Under the pieces are notes generated by a model, which was given only the letters and a program-made list of their open reading frames with translations, was not told the DNA's origin and did not search any database. Below, one piece after another: positions 12,801-20,827 of a stretch of 64,000 nt of DNA. The position numbers and the translations under genes are program-made. Source of the stretch: Pardosa pseudoannulata (taxonomy: Eukaryota > Arthropoda > Arachnida > Araneae > Lycosidae). Where the stretch lies: assembly GCA_032207245.1 (NCBI GenBank), contig CM063508.1, positions 121,393,999-121,457,998 on the forward strand, read 5' to 3'. The number at the start of each line of letters is the position of its first letter. The stretch's first letter is position 1.

Positions 12801-15800
12801 GGATGCTTTAGCTAGATTTCTATAATACTTTTCTTTGCTCTGTGAATTTTCAGTTATTAATATATGTTTTATAATTTCTTTTGTAGTGAGTTTCTATCTC
12901 CTAATGCTCCATGTGAAGTTAATTTGGATAGCAGTACAGTTGAGAAAGTACAAGAAGCTATGAAGAATCCTTCACGATACACTTTTGATGAAGCATTATT
13001 ACATGTTTATTCCCTAATGGAAAAGGATACTTATCCTAGGTTTCTTCGCTCTTCACACTACAGGGATTTGCTTCTAAATTCTTTACATCCAGCCCAGAAG
13101 AAAAAGTAAGAGGTCATGCTTCATATTAAAATACCATTTTTATGAAAACTATAATTTTTTATGAATTGTTTTAATTTATTTACAGGTTTTTATAGACATT
13201 GGAATTCTTATTGTATAAATCATGGATATGCACATATAAGGTCAATGAAATATTAAAAATATTTACCATGACATGTTATTCATTCCTTATCTATCCTACT
13301 AAGACTTAAAGAAAGGAATCAAATGAATTTAAAGTACTGTTCTGGTCTTCTGTACCAGAGTTTGTGTGTTCAAATCCCACAGTGGCATGGATGTTCGAAG
13401 CCATTCAGAATCAGCTTTAAGCTCTGGGTCCCGGTCTCATTAGCCCTCATGTTACAAAAAGTAGACCGTAGCACTCCAAACCAAAACGAAAAGTACTGTT
13501 CCAATAAAAATTTTATTTTTTAATATGCAACTAGCTGCATACTTTGGCAGCTGAATCTTCCATTTTCATAATTTACTTTTCCATAGTGTTAACAAAAACT
13601 GTACATGCTTCTCAAAATTGAAATGTGTGTAGGGCAGTCTTAAAATACTTAAAAGTTTTCTTTATCAAATTAAAGTATAGTTTTATTAATACCTATTGTT
13701 TTACAACTATTTTGTCATACTGTATTAATAACAGTATTATTTCACAAATGAAAAACAGAATGGATTATAAATAGATTTTTAAATTTATTTAATGACCTAT
13801 AAATGTTGAATATTGAAAAACATTTGAAATATTTGTCTGTTACATTTTATTTATTCCACTGTTCAACAACATTTATTAAATACATTTATAATTATTATGG
13901 ACTACAATTAGAATGTAACATTTAAATAACGTAAATCTATTTCAAATATTGTAAATTATATTTATTATTAGAACGAAGCTGTATGCATATATAAAAGTAT
14001 GTTTTTCCATGAATATTGAAAAACCCTTGTGACATTTGTCTTTTATAGTTATTTTAAAAATTCTAAAGTGCATTTATAAATAAATATATAATGATTATGG
14101 ATTGAAGTTAGTGTGTAAAAATTATTTAAGGTAAATCTGTTATAAAAATTATATTGTGATATGTTACATTTTTATTTGGTGTGGATGTTTGAAGTATGTT
14201 TTTCCATTTCCACACTTTTCTGCCAGATTTTATTACATACTTTTTAAAAAAATTAAACATTATATTGAACTATATTGTAATAAGAGTGCACATTTTGAAA
14301 TGCTAATTAACAGTACTACTTTTTTTGTTATTATTATTATCTTTTGAGTTAATGTTACAGACTAATTTATCTCTTTAGATTCCTCTCCCTTAGAAAAAAG
14401 GGGGTCAGTTTCTTATTTTTGATTACATGATTATCTTTTTCCTAATAATTATAGAGCATTTATAGATGTATCTTAATTAGAAATGGTTATGTATAGGTTT
14501 ATCTTCCCATTCTCACTGGCAGAGCCGTAGCCAGAAATTATATTCGGAGGTAGACCAAGGGGAAAGACATTGTTCCTTTTGAATGATACTTTAGTAAAAC
14601 TACATTTTTTCTTGTGCATCTATATACCTCTAATGAGTACCATAACACAATGTGGTTTTAAAATAACAAAATAATTAAAAATCTAATCTAATGTAACAAT
14701 ATGAAGCTATTTTAGAAGATAAAATCTGCCTCCAAATATTCACAATGGTGCACCCCAGACAATATACAATAGATTATGGAAAGTAATCTTGAGACAAATG
14801 ACCAAGGGAAAAAGGGTGGGGGGTAGATAAAAGCCTATGACATCACTAGACATTTATGGCCAAAGCGGTTTCTTTCTGAGAACACTGTTGTCTATGGCAC
14901 AGCTTGGCAGATGACACACCTACACACATGGTCAATATTCTTTCCTCAAAACAGTCTTTTAGAATTTTGGAATTTCGGGGAGGGACCGGTCCCCTAAATC
15001 CCCTCCCTTGCCTACAGCCTTGCTCACTGGCAATATTGTAATTTGATCTATCCCTTTTTGCCTTTTTAAATATTCACAATCAAAAACTACAATCATTTAA
15101 TCACCAGCACTAATGATAATTAAAAAAAAATTTTTTGCCTCATTTTTCAAGATATTTATTCATTTTTATTTATTTGTTTAATCATAATCATAACTCACAT
15201 TTTAAGACAATACTGATAAAAGTTTAGAGTCTTTTTATAAGTTAGTTAAAAAAAATTAATTGTTTTGTAGGTTTTTTAACTTTGGTGCTGGCGTGAGAAA
15301 ACGAATGGTGAGTGCTGCAGGAGCCAAAAGGAGAACTAACCCCAGCCACTTGTCTGGCAGCTCAGTTGACCTGACCCACATGAGTCACAGTTTGGAAATG
15401 GAAGAACCATCTATGTCCAGTAGACATTCCCATTCCACTAGTGATCTTCATGATCTTGGCATTCCTGGGGAAAATCTAGCCTCCAGCAGGTATACTTATA
15501 TAGTGCATTAACTGCTTGCTTTGTGTAGTTCTTAGTGTCGTGCCATGAAGAGGGCTGTGGTTGTTAACATTTGGGGACTCCGCTTGTGGTTGTGGCCACC
15601 ATAGTTCAGTTATTTTAGAACTTCATCCATCGCTAATCATCCTGTAAATACCCATAGTTTTAATCCTTATATCATGCATCTATATCAAAATAGACCTTTT
15701 CATATCCCATATTTTCATGTTAAAATTCAGTCAATTTTAAAGGATATAAATTTCGAGAACCATTAATCTAAAAGATTTACTTGGTATTACTCCTCATCCT

Positions 15801-18800
15801 AATGTTTTATCCTTTTTGAGAGATATCGGATTTTACCATCATATCTGATTTTTTCTTCACTTTTGTCTTTTTCACTGTTTTTTACTCTCATTCATCTTTT
15901 TTGACTTACTTTTTTTAGCGTTTTTGTGTGTTCATTTTTACCATTGTTTCCTGCATATTTTTTTACATTTCCACATTTTACATTTTTTTACATTGTCTTC
16001 CTATGGCAGTCATCGTTTTGACACAATATATTCTATTTGGGATTCAGTGCCAATAAATTCAGATCCTCCATCCATCCATCCATAGTTCAGTCTTGAGTGA
16101 GATGATTCCATAGCTTAAAAAACAAAACATTTATTTACTTGCAAGGACTTAACAATTGTACTTATTATAAACACTTCCAAGTTAACACCCAACTGGTGTG
16201 GAAAGGCAAAACTTAAATTGACCTTGAGAAGGTTAACCTGAAGCAGTCAGACAAAGTGCAAAGGACAAAGTACAAAGTAATTGCTTTAATCAAAAATCAT
16301 CTTTCTATTATTTGTTGGTTCATGCCACTGCACAGGTGATCTCTTTATTTGCATATTCTGTGCTTTTACAAGGGCTAAGACTTAAATCTTATAAAAATTA
16401 TGTATTTATATGCTTTCCCTTATAGGGAATAATGCTTGTTACTTATCTCATTCAAGATCCATTCACATACATCATGCAATTCTACGTTCATAGCATGGGG
16501 ACACACTTGTGGGATTCAAAATCAGACTGTTTTATTTATATTTTTAAGTAGTACTAGATGGTAGTTGAAGTCCTATCATATTGGTTCATGCCACTGCACA
16601 GGTGATCCTCTTTACTTGCAGATTATGTGCTGCTACAAGGGCTAAAACTTAAATCTTATAAAAATTATGTATTTATATTCTTTTCCCTTATAGGGAACAA
16701 TGCTTGTTGCTTAGCATCAATTCGCAGTATTCATTCACATATATATGATCAGGGAATTCTACGTTCATAGCATGGGGACACACTTGTGTGATTGGAAATC
16801 AGACTGTTTTATTTATACTTTTAAATAGTACTAGATGGTAGTTGAAGTCATATCATATTGATTCATGCCACTGCACAGGTGATCCTTTTTATTTGCATAT
16901 TCTGTGCTGCTAGAAGGACTAAAACTTAAATCTTATAAAAATTATGTATTTATATGCTTTTCCTTATAGGGAATAATGCTTGTTTCTTAGCTCATTCAGG
17001 ATTCATTCACATGCATATGATCATGCAATTCTACGTTCATAGCATGGGGACACACTTATGGGATTCGAAATCAGACTGTTTTATTTATATTTTTAAGTAG
17101 TACTAGATGGTAGTTGAAGTCTTATCATATTGGTTCATGCCATTGCAGAGGTGATCCTCTTTATTTGCATATTCTGTGCTTCTACAAGGGCTAAAACTTA
17201 AATCTTATAAAAATTATGTATTTATATTCTTTTCCCTTATAGGGAACAATGCTTGTTACTTATCTCATTCAGGATCCATTCACATACATATGATCATGCA
17301 ATTCTACGTTCATAGCATGGGGACACACTTGTGGGATTCGAAATCAGACTGTTTTATTTATATTTTTAAATAGCACTGGATGGTAGTTGAAGTCCTATCA
17401 TATTGATTCATGCCACTGCACAGGTGTTCCTTTTTATTTGCATATTCTGGCTGCTAGAAGGACTAAAACTTAAATCTTATTTATGTATTTATATGCTTTT
17501 CCTTATAGGGAATAATGCTTGTTACTTAGCTCATTCAGGATTCATTCACATGCATATGATCATGCAATTCTACGTTCATAGCATGGGGACACACTTATGA
17601 TTCGAAATCAGACTGTTTTATTTATATTTTTAAGTAGTACTAGATGGTAGTTGAAGTCTTATCATATTGGTTCATGCCATTGCAGAGGTGATCCTCTTTA
17701 TTTGCATATTCTGTGCTTCTACAAGGGCTAAAACTTAAATCTTATAAAAATTATGTATTTATATTCTTTTCCCTTATAGGGAACAATGCTTGTTACTTAT
17801 CTCATTCAGGATCCATTCACATACATATGATCATGCAATTCTACGTTCATAGCATGGGGACACACTTGTGGGATTCGAAATCAGACTGTTTTATTTATAT
17901 TTTTAAATAGCACTGGATGGTAGTTGAAGTCCTATCATATTTTTGCATAATGTTCTACAGAGTATTGGCCTTCAAAATAGGCTTTTAGTTCAGAGTTTAT
18001 TTTTCTCTTCTGAATCGGGGAATTTTAAACAGCAAATAACACTACATATTAAAACCTCTTAAGGGATGAGATTTCTTGAGCACTGGGTGTTTATATTTTG
18101 ACTGGGAAAAGATGGGATGTTTATTATGGTTATAAGTGCAAGTAGAATTATCATTTGCAGTTTGGAATTCGCTAGATACAGTGTTGTATATTTTGGGTCA
18201 CTTTTATTTTAGCCATGATGGTAAAATTCCTAAAAATTTTAGTAAGAACAAGATTTTTCAATTGATGCATGATTCAGTTAGTGAAATGCAGGAAAGTAAT
18301 TTTCCTAATACAAGTGACACTGAATCTGACTATTCAGATAACACTGAAATATTTAGTATGATTAATAGTGAAAACTGTTAGATATATACCATCAGTAAGC
18401 AAAATAAGCTAGTGAAAAATGTTCACTTACCTTTTTTCTATGTTCCGGTTTCGATCGTCTGAGATACTTCAGAACTTGTTGCGTGCTAATTGAGCACATT
18501 ATTAGTACTATGAAACTATATATTATGATATAGAAAAAACATTTAATTAGCAAACGAAAGTTACATGACATAAAACAGCTACAAGCATGGGACAGAGCAA
18601 AACTACATGTGAAAAATAATAAGCAGAAAAACACTACAGAGAGTAGGATTAAAAGAGTTGATAGATTTGGCAATAAATTGCCTTTTTATGGGATTGTTGT
18701 TGACCATTAACAATTCTCATGCAACAAAAACAATTAAATTCAAATGAATGGTAAACAGATATGAAAGATCTGGTATCTCTGGAATTATATTTATTTATTC

Positions 18801-20633
18801 AATTTGTTAAATTTATGAATTTTTCTAACAAATTATGTAATTTTACTGATGATTTCTTTAAATTTTAAAATGTTCATTTTTTTTTACTGTAAATATAAAT
18901 TTTATTTAAATGAAGACATTTTTATTATAAAACAACACAATTTCCTTAGAAATTTGAAATTGTTTTTTAAATATAATGAAACTTTTGTTACACTATATAC
19001 ATATACTATCAGGGATTATAAACTCTAAATTTCAGCATATTAAATTAAATTTATGATATTTTTATGAAATTTCAAATGAAATTTGATTTAACGGAGAAAA
19101 TAGTGAAGACCTGGGCAAGCATTTCTTTCTCCAGTGGTCCTTAACAAGTTAAAGTATCCGTCTACGTTAAAAACGTCATTTTTTTCCAAAAATCATAATT
19201 CTTTTTATTTCTCTATTATAAAATTTCAACTTTTAGGCATCTAAATCTGTTTTTGTTTTGTCTCTATGGCATTTTAAAGAAAAGTTACAGCTGTTTAAAC
19301 ATCAGTGACAGCTGTCAAAACAAAATGGAAGTAACGGCTTTGGAACCAGAAGTTGTGAATTTTAAACCTTTTAAAGAGAATTTTTTGGAGAAAACTTTTA
19401 AAATTTTCATGAAGATTAGTTTAAACATTTTTCTTGTATTTTTGATAATTAGCAACTTGGCAATTAGAAAGTTTTGAAGCAAGAAAGTGTGGGGAATTTT
19501 AAACATGCATTTTAATTTTTTAATAGTTAAAGTTGCTTTCATAAACTTCAAATGCATTTTTCTCAGAATGGTATTTTTAATAAAATGTTGAAACTTGAAA
19601 TGGGATTTCTCAAAAAGTTCTTAAAATATTTTGTTGAAAATTATTATGAGTTCTTTTGATAGTATTTATTAGTGAATGACCTAAAAACTTTAAATTTGGA
19701 TAATTTTTAATGATGTTACACTCATAGTTAAATATAAAGGTAACAAAAATTCGTTAAAAATTCAATGTGTATGATTTTGAAGGACCAAAATCTTTTACCA
19801 AATGTAAATAAAGCAAAGATTTTAGATGATTCACTAATCCAGTGTATAAGATATGTGTTGCGTCAAAAAATATTGAAATAATTTAATTTATTAAAAAATT
19901 AGACCTTTTGAAAAAAAACCCATTTTTTTTTTTTTTTTTTTTACTAAATTTTCTTTATTAATTAGAAATTTTATAAAAACTTCTCCAGGAATAAATTTTT
20001 TAAGTTCAATTCTCTAAGATAATATAAAAAATAAATCTAAAAATGTAGAAACAGGAACTAGTTCCTTCGTTTAAAGAAAAAAGTTCTCCTAACGTAGACG
20101 TATACCTTAAGATGTGTCTGAATCTGTCATATTGGATTTCTTTTGTTCAGTGCTAACCCATGGAGAAAAATAAGATTCCATCTGGCTAGCTTGCATTTTA
20201 GAATTCTTTTAAAAAAAGTTATACCACAGAATGAAGCAGCAAATTCTCCTGGATGCTATCTTTCCCTTTTTTAAAAAACATCAAGAAAAATATATTTATT
20301 TTTAAATTATTTGCAAGAAATTTTTATATACTCTTTTAGAAACACAAATAAAATCATTAAACAAATATAAATTTGAAAAAAGAATTCTTAAAAAAAAAAA
20401 AATGTATTCACATGAACGCCATATTTATAATAAATATTTTTTTTTTCTCCTATATGTTTCTAAGGTTGTCTTCACCATCAAGTTCTCGCGACAATGTACC
20501 GGAGGACAATCCAAACACTCTCCAGGTTCCTCGCTTATCTCCTGGTAGTGCAGAACCTGCTAATTCCCTTGGAGTTTCCCTCACTGTGCCCAGCCGCCCC
20601 ACTAGTGTTGTGGCTCCATGGGAAACAGAATGA
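752..20633 (+). CDS. RGS9: R7-family regulator of G-protein signalling, RGS9/RGS11-like (3' part, 8 exons)
   Basis: GTPase-activating protein for Gi/o alpha subunits, expected to work as an obligate dimer with Gbeta5 at membranes of neurons or photoreceptors. Join: 752-833, 3921-4004, 4089-4150, 5680-5793, 8432-8635, 12887-13105, 15271-15489, 20465-20633. All introns are GT-AG; phases 0,0,2,2,2,2,2 agree. The 383 visible residues hold the pre-GGL linker (LDSQEKAYWRVHKPP), GGL domain about residues 50-105 (ending LPSNPWI), RGS domain about 129-246 (EYSHENILFW, VNLDSS, RYTFDEA, YPRFLRS) and a Ser-rich tail ending VAPWETE. Pieces such as LPSNPWI followed by VPT..RV, and the terminal PWE, resemble vertebrate RGS9/RGS11 more than RGS6/RGS7 as I know those families. 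DEP and DHEX exons are off the left edge. The family (R7 RGS) is near certain; the subclass is less so. No promoter is in the window. Confidence 0.93.
1116..1313. repeat. 49-bp minisatellite, four copies
   Basis: Four head-to-tail copies of a 49-bp unit beginning AAAAGTGGTGACATTATTGC, starting at 1116, 1165, 1214 and 1263. Copies differ by a few substitutions. The array lies in the first visible RGS intron. Confidence 0.93.
1535..2100. repeat. degenerate ~70-bp tandem repeat
   Basis: About seven to eight diverged units, each containing CTTCTGAAAGTAAAACACT followed by GAGTAAAA, a GCATGG-like segment and ACTTTATAACAGCAA. Spacing is about 60-75 bp. Short open frames on the minus strand arise from the repeat and are not genes. 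Confidence 0.85.
2271..2335 (+). mobile_element. pogo/Tigger-type terminal repeat (solo end)
   Basis: CAGTAGAACCTCGATTATCC is typical of the left terminal repeat of pogo/Tigger-like elements in arthropods, as I know that family. I see no matching right end or transposase nearby, so this is at most a truncated end. Confidence 0.4.
2430..3358. mobile_element. TIR element with GGTTCGTAC ends
   Basis: Starts GGTTCGTACGATGCTTAAAA and ends with the inverted GTACGAACC at 3350-3358. Several GCTTAA motifs lie just inside both ends (GTGCTTAAAA on the left, GGTGCTTAA twice on the right), as in hAT subterminal repeats. No coding potential and no clear target-site duplication. About 930 bp, in the first visible intron. 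Confidence 0.6.
3921..4004 (+). CDS. RGS exon 2 of window: linker and start of GGL domain
   Basis: The acceptor is TATCTTTCAG and the donor GTATGA at 4005. It has 28 full codons in phase 0, beginning PGAISCLE and ending in a basic stretch KKKNIDDLKRE. The last part begins the N-terminal helix of the G-gamma-like domain. The exon is separated from the next one by an intron of only 84 bp, while the other introns here are 1.5-5 kb. Confidence 0.88.
4089..4150 (+). CDS. RGS exon 3 of window: GGL domain helix
   Basis: A 62-bp exon with acceptor ATTTTCAG and donor GTACGT. It encodes RALLQKSLNKPRVKVSQIIE and leaves AG to be completed by the first base of the next exon, giving Ser. The pattern of hydrophobic residues and the RVKVS segment match the GGL helix of R7 RGS proteins (RLKMSK or TVKSS in vertebrate relatives), which packs along Gbeta5 as a G-gamma subunit would. 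Confidence 0.87.
4302..4850. repeat. ~276-bp tandem duplication in RGS intron
   Basis: Two adjacent copies. The first runs from about 4302 to 4578 and the second from about 4579 to 4850. Each contains ATTCTCAGTA, GGACTCTAAGGAATTCAGAA and TAGTTTGCTGCCAGCAA in the same order. There are few differences, so this is a fairly recent duplication. Confidence 0.9.
5031..5717. repeat. ~260-297-bp tandem units, the last overlapping RGS exon 4
   Basis: Units share TAACTATATATATTAGTCTA, ATTTTATTTTAAG and then AATTAATCATTGT. Two copies lie in the intron; the third, more diverged, runs across the real acceptor at 5678-5679 into the exon. Distances between equivalent acceptor positions are 297 and 261 bp. 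The first two copies keep the AG but have T where the exon has C, creating an in-frame TAA. Confidence 0.85.
5680..5793 (+). CDS. RGS exon 4 of window: end of GGL domain, NPW motif
   Basis: The acceptor is TTGTTTCAG and the donor GTAAGA at 5794. It encodes LINHCQDYIEFDSFIAGVLP followed by SNPWISEDTTLWALNNR. The Asn-Pro-Trp motif is the conserved end of the GGL domain (NPF/NPW in G-gamma-like domains). LPSNPWI plus Asp/Glu-Asp-Thr is shared with RGS9 and RGS11. Its first ~38 bp, with the acceptor, are present twice more in the intron upstream (pseudo-acceptors before 5122 and 5419), where CAA has become TAA and would stop translation. Confidence 0.93.
5997..6532. mobile_element. TTAA element, truncated copy of the 19153 family
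   Basis: Preceded by TTAA (5993-5996) and begins GGTATCTGTCTACGTTGAAA. It is collinear with the left part of the element at 19153-20106, including GTTTTTGTTTTGTCT and AAGCAAGAAAGTGTGGGGAA, and loses similarity after GATGTTACACTCA. No right end, so a 5' fragment of a nonautonomous element. Confidence 0.75.
6863..7046 (-). mobile_element. tRNA-derived SINE (copy 1)
   Basis: Read on the minus strand it has a B-box-like GGGTTCGAATCC, the body GGCATGGATGTTCATAGCC, and a CCAAA-repeat tail. AAAAATATTTGG on one side and AAAAATGTTTGG on the other may be a slightly mutated target-site duplication. Not a functional tRNA: there is no cloverleaf. Confidence 0.85.
8432..8635 (+). CDS. RGS exon 5 of window: N-terminal half of RGS domain
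   Basis: The acceptor is ATTCCACAG and the donor GTAGGT at 8636. It begins VEVPTEQRVKLWAISLEDLL and continues through DPTGIKEFERYLRTEYSHEN and ILFWKAVQSLRRG to EKKVHAIY. This is the first helices of the RGS box; the EN pair after EYSH and the following FW lie in the Galpha switch-contact region known from the family. If the donor is ignored, the frame stops at once (AAG TAG), which supports splicing. The last ~23 exonic bases plus the donor are repeated twice in the following intron. Confidence 0.95.
8613..9305. repeat. three ~235-bp units starting inside RGS exon 5
   Basis: The segment beginning AAAAAAGTTCATGCTATCTA, which is the exon end plus donor, recurs at about 8854 and 9087 (TCATGCTATC at 8621, 8861 and 9094). 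Each is followed by the same ~210 bp of intron. The copies are nearly identical, so the duplication is young. All three keep the GTAGGT donor. Confidence 0.95.
9755..10078 (+). pseudogene. LINE reverse-transcriptase C-terminal fragment
   Basis: The frame from 9827 reads QANLYKVGLADSPNCVLC, then HGDHLSSCPAL and ends TAKRHMLERVQMG. This C..C....H....C pattern after a Leu-rich segment is the C-terminal zinc-knuckle-like end of jockey-like non-LTR retrotransposon ORF2 proteins. Everything upstream of it is missing (5' truncation). It is followed by A-rich and TA sequence, as a LINE tail would be. It lies in the RGS intron between exons 5 and 6 and is on the same strand as the gene. Confidence 0.7.
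11646..11814 (+). pseudogene. copy of intron end plus first bases of RGS exon 6
   Basis: Matches 12739-12912 over about 170 bp, including TTGGCAATACTGGATGCTTT and GTTTCTATCTCCTAATGC. A TATAG acceptor is kept before 11790. A 2-base loss follows AATGC, and reading on soon meets a stop. It is a dead partial exon, 1.1 kb before the real one. Confidence 0.9.
11811..12730. mobile_element. possible TIR element between the two exon-6 edges
   Basis: CATGTATAGTCCGC at 11811-11824 and its exact inverse GCGGACTATACATG at 11888-11901 form a 14-bp inverted repeat. A related AGTCTGCAGACTATACCTGC sits at 12708-12727. These border the segment separating the pseudo-exon from the true exon. CAGTAGAGTGCCAAAAAGTC near 11960 looks like another pogo/Tigger-type end. 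No transposase is readable. Confidence 0.4.
12887..13105 (+). CDS. RGS exon 6 of window: C-terminal half of RGS domain
   Basis: The acceptor is TTCTTTTGTAG and the donor GTAAGA at 13106. It encodes EFLSPNAPCEVNLDSS, then RYTFDEALLHVYSLMEKDTY, PRFLRSSHYRDLL and a Lys-rich end. It completes the RGS box: the VNLDS turn, the F(D/E)xAxxHxYxLM helix and the YPRFLRS helix are all intact, so GAP function is plausible. About 1.1 kb upstream (11646-11814) lies a copy of the intron end with the first ~24 exonic bases. Confidence 0.95.
13343..13489 (+). mobile_element. tRNA-derived SINE (copy 2, 5'-truncated)
   Basis: Contains TTCAAATCCCACAGTGGCAT, the conserved CATTAGCCCTCATGTTACAA body and CCAAACCAAAA tail. 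It is flanked by perfect 12-bp direct repeats AAAGTACTGTTC (13331-13342 and 13490-13501), a target-site duplication. Confidence 0.9.
14520..15022. mobile_element. hAT-type MITE with perfect 8-bp duplication
   Basis: Ends are CAGAGCCGTAGCC and, inverted, CAAGGCTGTAGGC. It is flanked by CTCACTGG at 14512-14519 and 15023-15030, an 8-bp target-site duplication typical of hAT elements. About 500 bp, with no coding capacity. It lies in the intron before RGS exon 7. A similar end (GGCTACAGCCCTTC) is seen alone near 53710. Confidence 0.85.
15271..15489 (+). CDS. RGS exon 7 of window: C-terminal tail
   Basis: The acceptor is ATTGTTTTGTAG and the donor GTATAC at 15490. After the split Lys it encodes FFNFGAGVRKRMVSAAGAKR, a basic patch, then a Ser/His-rich segment with SLEMEEPSMSSRHSHSTSDL. 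The tail has no domain I recognise. Vertebrate RGS9 also has a basic, Ser/Pro-rich region directly after the RGS box, so the position is consistent with a membrane-targeting or phospho-regulated tail, but that role is inferred. Confidence 0.85.
15610..16080 (+). mobile_element. 5'-truncated LINE with (CATC)n tail and TSD
   Basis: One frame reads NLKDLLGITPHPNVLSFLRD, then IGFYHHI and a stop at about 15852, the end of a non-LTR retrotransposon ORF2. A ~230-bp 3' UTR with an AATAAA follows, then a (CATC)n tail. Flanking repeats CCATAGTTCAG at 15599-15609 and 16080-16090 are the target-site duplication. Family not determined; tail and C-terminus differ from the fragment at 9755. Confidence 0.8.
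16315..17942. repeat. six-unit ~270-bp satellite with dimeric higher order
   Basis: Units start (TTGGTTCATGCC or TTGATTCATGCC) at 16315, 16581, 16858, 17130, 17403 and 17667. Each holds CCTTATAGGGAA, TCTACGTTCATAGCATGGGG and CTAGATGGTAGTTGAAGT. Units 4 and 6 are practically identical and units 3 and 5 closely alike, with a 537-bp offset, so the last two-unit block was duplicated recently. Two identical 65-codon frames come from this and are not genes. Confidence 0.95.
18063..19140. mobile_element. possible TTAA-flanked element with unidentified frames
   Basis: TTAA at 18059-18062 and 19141-19144 bracket a segment starting GGGATGAGATTTC and ending, inverted, GGACCACTGGAG. Terminal similarity is weak. 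Inside are an 81-codon frame (18136-18381) with an acidic stretch NTSDTESDYSDNTE, and a basic frame without ATG (18534-18710) containing KRKLHDIKQLQAWDRAKLHV and RVDRFGNKLPFYGIVVDH. An acidic N-terminal region would suit a piggyBac-like transposase, but I find no DDD-domain motif. Could be a broken transposon or an unrelated gene relic. Confidence 0.3.
19153..20106. mobile_element. TTAA-flanked nonautonomous element (954 bp)
   Basis: Flanked by TTAA at 19149-19152 and 20107-20110. Terminal repeats AGTATCCGTCTACGTTA and, inverted, GGTATACGTCTACGTTA. TTAA target duplication is the hallmark of piggyBac-type insertion. No transposase. A truncated relative lies at 5997-6532. It sits in the last RGS intron, about 360 bp before the terminal exon. 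Confidence 0.85.
20465..20633 (+). CDS. RGS terminal exon with stop codon
   Basis: The acceptor is CTCCTATATGTTTCTAAG (AG at 20463-20464). It encodes LSSPSSSRDNVPEDNPNTLQ, a Pro/Ser-rich segment and the ending SVVAPWETE, then TGA at 20631-20633. The last residues resemble the end of the long RGS9 splice form (..CPWES.), a detail in favour of RGS9-class orthology. GC content is clearly higher than in the surrounding intron and 3' DNA. Confidence 0.85.
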
Positions 20634-20827
20634 ACATTTCTCTTCCTACAAATTTTAATTTGCTGATTATTCTGAGTGTGAAAGCTCAGTGCCTATTATT
20701 TGGTCAAACTATACTCATGTTTCAGTTACATTTTTTGTGAAGGCTAAAAAATGTCAGAGAACTGCATCTCATTACGCGAGATATATCGCGAAATTTGATT
20801 TTGTATATTTATTTTTCACTATTATAA
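20634..20827 (+). other. start of RGS 3' UTR
   Basis: Follows the TGA stop. No AATAAA or ATTAAA is present before the transposon insertion at 20828. The first AATAAA after the stop is at 20948-20953, inside the nested MITE. Where the transcript ends cannot be told from sequence alone. Confidence 0.5.

Noticed and set aside
17176..17910. Two identical 65-codon frames
   Set aside because: They are the same part of satellite units 4 and 6; other units have stops or shifts, so there is no coding selection.
18392..18673. 93-codon hydrophobic frame on the minus strand
   Set aside because: It is the reverse of the better plus-strand frame at 18534-18710 and looks like a translation of A-rich coding sequence read backwards.
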